Assembly: GCF_023516455.1 (NCBI RefSeq)
Contig: NZ_JAMGBA010000002.1
Location: 582,501-646,500 of the forward strand
Reading direction: 5' to 3'
Length of the DNA stretch: 64,000 nt
Origin: Sphingomonas caseinilytica
Lineage (GTDB): Bacteria; Pseudomonadota; Alphaproteobacteria; Sphingomonadales; Sphingomonadaceae
The notes under the pieces were generated by a model that was given only the letters and a program-made list of their open reading frames with translations, made no database searches and was not told the DNA's origin. A program made the position numbers and the translations under genes. This document shows, piece after piece, positions 60,866-64,000 of the stretch. Numbering within the stretch: position 1 is the stretch's first letter; the number at the start of each line of letters is the position of its first letter.

Positions 60866-61084
60866 ATGCCTTCAACCGTCATCAAGCGTTTCGACTATTG
60901 GCCGGACAGCCAGGAGCTGGTGATCCTGTTCACGACAGGAAGGCGCTATCTCTATTCGGAAGTGTCCGAGGAGGCAGTCGGGGAATTCCGCGCGGCCTTC
61001 TCGAAAGGTGTTCATTTCAATCGCTACATTCGGGATCGCTATCCCTGCACGGAGCTTGGCGAGCCCGCGCCTAGCACCAGCTAA
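60866..61084 (+). CDS. KTSC domain protein
   Basis: 72 residues with the KTSC pattern: VIKRFDYWPDSQELVILFTTGRRYLYSEV and GVHFNRYIRDRYPCTELG. KTSC domains are also found fused to RNA-related proteins and in phage. It overlaps the SNase gene tail-to-tail by 14 bases. Confidence 0.85.
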   Translation: MPSTVIKRFDYWPDSQELVILFTTGRRYLYSEVSEEAVGEFRAAFSKGVHFNRYIRDRYPCTELGEPAPSTS

Positions 61085-61586
61085 TCTTGAATCCGGTATA
61101 GCGGTGGGCAAGCCCCTCATCGATCAATTTGGCGCCGATTGAATCGCCGTTGCGACGAAGGACCATCATGTAGCGGCCGTTCCGGTCTTCGCGCTGGAGC
61201 CGGTGCGCGATCATGTGGAACTGCCCCTGATTGAGAAGCTCGAGAAGCCGCGCCGCCGAACGGCGCCCAAGCTCGGCTTCGGCCGGACACAGCGGCTTCC
61301 CGATCTCCGGAGCGTCGATTCCGGTGATGCGGATGGTCCGGTCGCCCAGCCGGAAAGTGTCGCCATCGATGACGCACGCCGGGTCGGCGCCGCCCGAGCA
61401 GGCCGTAAACCTGGCGGTCACCACTTCAGTCGCGCCCAATGGGCCGATCGGTCCGATCAGCTTCGGATCGAGCAACCCGCCCAGCAGGAGCAAGCCGGGG
61501 ACGACGAGCAGCGCCAGCTTAATATCTCGTCGCTGGGGCTTGAACGACGGAGTTCGCCGAGTCGGCTTGAAGCGTTTGGTGGCCAT
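61071..61586 (-). CDS. SNase-like thermonuclease family protein
   Basis: 171 residues. A basic N-terminus and a membrane helix (LALLVVPGLLLLGGLL) anchor it; the nuclease core has VIDGDTFRLGDRTIRITGIDAPE, with the Arg and Glu of staphylococcal nuclease-type active sites in IRITGIDAPE and the second Arg in DRNGRYMMVL. It could be an anchored nuclease or a scaffold. Transcribed with its start at 61586. Confidence 0.85.
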   Translation of the reverse strand: MATKRFKPTRRTPSFKPQRRDIKLALLVVPGLLLLGGLLDPKLIGPIGPLGATEVVTARFTACSGGADPACVIDGDTFRLGDRTIRITGIDAPEIGKPLCPAEAELGRRSAARLLELLNQGQFHMIAHRLQREDRNGRYMMVLRRNGDSIGAKLIDEGLAHRYTGFKISWC

Positions 61587-61645
61587 TAAACCAGAGTTAA
61601 GCGCACAGTTGCCCGGCGCGCTAGCCCACCGGCAGGCCAGTCCCG

Positions 61646-61897
61646 TTATGAGCCGCCTTCTTCCTCTTCGAAGAGGATGGCGACATCGGCATTCGCGGAC
61701 AGCCTGACCTGATCGCCTTCGACCTCCGCGACCAGTCCCCTGGAGACGAAGTGATGATGGCCCGCATGCTCGCCGGTACCGCTGTCCGCCTTGGTCAGCT
61801 TGATCCGGTCGCCCTCGATGCGATCGACCGTGCCCAGATGCACGCCATCGGCACCAATCACTTCCATATGTTCACGGATATCCTCAAAGCCGCTCAT
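61646..61897 (-). CDS. DUF2171 protein
   Basis: 83 residues: MSGFEDIREHMEVIGADGVHLG, TVDRIEGDRIKLTKADSGTG and HHFVSRGLVAEVEGDQVRLS, the DUF2171 (PRC-barrel-like) pattern. ATG at 61897 is preceded by AAGGAGAAAGCG. Function unknown, often found near stress proteins. Confidence 0.85.
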   Translation of the reverse strand: MSGFEDIREHMEVIGADGVHLGTVDRIEGDRIKLTKADSGTGEHAGHHHFVSRGLVAEVEGDQVRLSANADVAILFEEEEGGS

Positions 61898-62091
61898 CGC
61901 TTTCTCCTTTCGTGACAAGGCCGCAACGAACCGTCGGGGCTGCGGTTGCAGGCGGACTCGATAATTATGCCAGCGCTGTTTCACATGGAAGACACGCCGT
62001 ATGACTGTCCCAAGCGGCGCGGTCGCGGTGGAACCGGGGGCGGCAAGCTTCGTTCGTTTCGGTAACGAAAATGGAGTTCAGGGAGTAAAAC

Positions 62092-62289
62092 ATGGCTGAC
62101 GAACATGATACCAACGACCGGGTGACCATCGTCGAGACCGACGGCGGCGGCGGAAGCGGCGGCGTACTGGCCGTGGTCCTCCTGGTGATTGTCGTCCTGG
62201 TGCTGCTGTTCCTGTTCCGCGACCAACTCGGATTTGGCGGCGATACCGACATCAACATCCCGGACAAGGTTGAGGTGAACGTCAACTGA
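62092..62289 (+). CDS. short membrane protein
   Basis: 65 residues: a Gly/Ser-rich N-terminus (DGGGGSGG) and one membrane helix (VLAVVLLVIVVLVLLFLF), followed by an acidic/hydrophobic tail (INIPDKVEVNVN). No family recognised, similar small proteins are frequent in this group. It lies 72 bases before hmgA. Confidence 0.6.
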   Translation: MADEHDTNDRVTIVETDGGGGSGGVLAVVLLVIVVLVLLFLFRDQLGFGGDTDINIPDKVEVNVN

Positions 62290-62326
62290 CGTCTTAATTG
62301 CTTGTCTTTGAAGAGACGCGTAACGA

Positions 62327-62356
62327 CCCCCTCGCTTCACGGTGAAGTCGAGGGGG
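62327..62356 (+). promoter_or_regulatory. RNA hairpin covering the hmgA ribosome-binding site
   Basis: CCCCCTCG (62327-62334) pairs with CGAGGGGG (62349-62356), and the inner CTTCA (62335-62339) with TGAAG (62343-62347) around a CGG loop, leaving one bulged T. The right arm contains the GAGGGGG ribosome-binding site of hmgA (start GTG 62362). In this fold the site is buried, so it may act as a translational switch, or as an intrinsic terminator-like attenuator with a weak T tail. Confidence 0.5.
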
Positions 62357-62361
62357 TTTGC

Positions 62362-63663
62362 GTGCCTGTGGCGAACGCGACGAACGAGATCCGATATCTG
62401 ACCGGGTTCGGCGGTCATTTCGAAACCGAGGCGGTGCCAGGCGCATTGCCCAAGGGCCGCAACAGTCCGCAGCGGCCGGCCTTCGGCCTCTATGCCGAGC
62501 AATTGTCCGGCAGCGCATTCACAGCGCCAAGGCATGAGAACCGGCGCAGCTGGCTCTATCGGATGCGGCCTACCGCCGATCATCGGCCCTTCAAGCCATA
62601 TAGTGGCGGGCCAGCTCTGATCGCCGGAGCAGCGGAGGGGCCGATCGCGCCCAATCGCCTGCGTTGGGACCCGCCGTCCGACCTGCCGGAAGGCACGGAT
62701 TTCGTCGACGGCCTTGTGACCATGCTGGTCAATCGCGATCCTTCCGAACTCACGGGCGTTTCGGTCCACTTGTATCGCGCGAACCGGTCGATGACTGGCC
62801 GGGTGTTCATCGATGCCGACGGCGAGCTACTGATCATTCCGCAGTCGGGAACGCTTCGGATCTTCACCGAAATGGGCCGGTTGGAAGTGGCCGCGGGATG
62901 GATTGCGCTGATCCCGAGGGGCGTTCGCTTCCGCGTCGAGATTGACGGCGAAGCGCGCGGCTATGTGGCTGAGAACCAGGGCGCGACCTTCCGCCTGCCG
63001 GAGCTTGGGCCGATCGGCTCCAACGGCCTCGCTAATGGCCGCGATTTCGAGACGCCTGTCGCTGCCTTTGAGGATGTCGACGCTCCGTGCGAGGTCATCC
63101 AGAAATATCAGGGTGCGTTGTGGTCGACGACGCTCGACCATAGCCCGCTGGATGTCGTTGCCTGGCACGGCAACCTCGCTCCGTGCCGCTACGAGCTCGC
63201 GCGCTTCAATACGATCGGAACGGTAAGCTTCGACCACCCCGATCCGTCGATTTTCACCGTTCTCACCAGTCCGAGCGAAACGCCGGGACGGGCCAATGCC
63301 GATTTCGTGATTTTCCCGCCGCGCTGGATGGTTGGTGAGGATACGTTCCGGCCACCATGGTTCCACCGTAACGTGATGAGCGAGGCGATGGGGCTTATCC
63401 ACGGCGAATATGACGCGAAGGCGGAAGGCTTCCAGCCGGGCGGCCTCAGCCTCCACAATCTGATGAGTGGGCACGGGCCCGACGTCGAAAGCTGGAAGGG
63501 TGCGAGCGCCGCCGAGCTGAAGCCCGTCAAGATAGAAGGGACGATGGCCTTCATGGTCGAGAGTTGCTGGCCATATCGGCCAACCCAATTTGCGCTGGAA
63601 CGGGCGCAGCAGGATTATGACCTGGCATGGGCCGATTTCCCGAAGGCGCAGCTTCCGAAATGA
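62362..63663 (+). CDS. hmgA: homogentisate 1,2-dioxygenase
   Basis: 433 residues from GTG at 62362, chosen because GAGGGGG lies five bases upstream; TTG at 62302 gives an N-terminus not seen in the family. Iron ligands are present in [18 protein letters not shown] (His and Glu) and [14 protein letters not shown] (His). It opens homogentisate to maleylacetoacetate. The stop overlaps the fahA start (ATGA). The ribosome-binding site lies within a strong hairpin (62327-62356). Confidence 0.95.
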   Translation: MPVANATNEIRYLTGFGGHFETEAVPGALPKGRNSPQRPAFGLYAEQLSGSAFTAPRHENRRSWLYRMRPTADHRPFKPYSGGPALIAGAAEGPIAPNRLRWDPPSDLPEGTDFVDGLVTMLVNRDPSELTGVSVHLYRANRSMTGRVFIDADGELLIIPQSGTLRIFTEMGRLEVAAGWIALIPRGVRFRVEIDGEARGYVAENQGATFRLPELGPIGSNGLANGRDFETPVAAFEDVDAPCEVIQKYQGALWSTTLDHSPLDVVAWHGNLAPCRYELARFNTIGTVSFDHPDPSIFTVLTSPSETPGRANADFVIFPPRWMVGEDTFRPPWFHRNVMSEAMGLIHGEYDAKAEGFQPGGLSLHNLMSGHGPDVESWKGASAAELKPVKIEGTMAFMVESCWPYRPTQFALERAQQDYDLAWADFPKAQLPK

Positions 63664-64000
63664 CCTCGACGATCGACGAAACCCACAATCCGGACCTGCA
63701 AAGCTGGGTCGGCAGCGCGAACGGGCATATCGACTTTCCGATCCAGAACCTTCCGCTCGGCGTCTTCTCGGTAGGCTCGAAGGGTCCGCATATCGGCGTC
63801 GCGATCGGCGATTCGGTTCTGGACCTTCATGGCGTCGCCAATGCCGGGCTGCTGGATAGCCATTGGACGCTGGCGCTCAGCCTTGGATGCCTGAACGCCT
63901 GGTTTGCCCACGGTCCGGACGACAGCGCCAGCTTGCGCCGCCGCTTGTCGGAGCTCCTGTCGCAGGAAAGCAATCGCGCCAAGGTCGAGCCGCATCTCGT
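63660..64000 (+). CDS. fahA: fumarylacetoacetase (partial)
   Basis: The first 113 residues of fumarylacetoacetate hydrolase: [32 protein letters not shown], and [22 protein letters not shown], the N-terminal SH3-like domain. Cut by the window end before the FAH catalytic domain. It overlaps hmgA by four bases and completes the homogentisate pathway with maiA at 59220. Confidence 0.93.
   Translation, partial: MTSTIDETHNPDLQSWVGSANGHIDFPIQNLPLGVFSVGSKGPHIGVAIGDSVLDLHGVANAGLLDSHWTLALSLGCLNAWFAHGPDDSASLRRRLSELLSQESNRAKVEPHL

Overview
The window reads as a chromosomal segment of a sphingomonad (Alphaproteobacteria, order Sphingomonadales; Sphingomonas/Sphingomicrobium-like). The grounds are high GC with C/G-ending codons, a bolA - J-domain - cobS/cobT gene set, DUF2093 and yacG next to a short RNase E/G, a TonB-dependent receptor with a DIVVTG-type TonB box, and a beta-peptidase of the DmpA/BapA family. 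The genus is inferred from gene content and was not tested. Genes are tightly packed with many 1-8 base overlaps, and no stretch over 300 bases lacks a gene. I see no insertion sequence, integrase, prophage, CRISPR array or rRNA.

Layout. 1-4222: cbb3 cytochrome oxidase ccoNOQP plus ccoG (cut by the window start). 4406-13844: a six-gene, fully overlapping catabolic operon (class III aminotransferase, trimethylamine-dehydrogenase-family flavoprotein, P1/DmpA peptidase, RocA-like aldehyde dehydrogenase, an unpaired CoA-transferase A subunit, and a TolB-propeller/PHP metallohydrolase). 13951-17040: tRNA-Phe, yacG, RNase E/G-like, maf, infA and a quinone reductase. 17151-23006: hppA, thiL, nusB, alpha/beta hydrolase, pirin, bolA. 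23044-33373: J-domain protein, then an inserted block of detoxification-type genes (LtrA, two GSTs, VOC/PhnB proteins, DHFR-like, DUF1428) controlled by a divergent HxlR regulator, then cobS-cobT. 33376-34822: a candidate four-hairpin small RNA, an esterase-like lipid-anchored or secreted protein, and rpmB.

34986-42553: small envelope proteins, tadA, OmpA-like lipoprotein, CNNM/CBS transporter, purD with a small membrane-protein operon, and xseA, whose start codon overlaps that of purD head-to-head. 42775-49218: a large TonB-dependent receptor, a sulfotransferase-like protein, a TPR-aspartyl/asparaginyl hydroxylase and two tandem two-cysteine secreted paralogues. 49224-54650: clpB, an M15-like peptidase, a PHA-granule-type protein, a REP-like repeat, ferredoxin-NADP reductase and tRNA-Pro. 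54651-64000: tandem hairpins, a DJ-1/PfpI protein, a LysR-SDR-tautomerase set, aldolase II/maleylacetoacetate isomerase/thioesterase, SNase-like nuclease, and the homogentisate pathway genes hmgA and fahA (cut by the window end).

How it fits together: the organism respires at low oxygen with cbb3 oxidase, conserves energy with a proton-pumping pyrophosphatase, and degrades tyrosine/phenylalanine via homogentisate (hmgA, fahA, maiA). The most promising candidates for something undescribed are the 4.4-13.8 kb amine/peptide catabolic operon, the minus-strand small RNA downstream of cobT, the TonB receptor-sulfotransferase-hydroxylase set, the overlapping purD/xseA starts, and the RNA hairpin that buries the hmgA ribosome-binding site.
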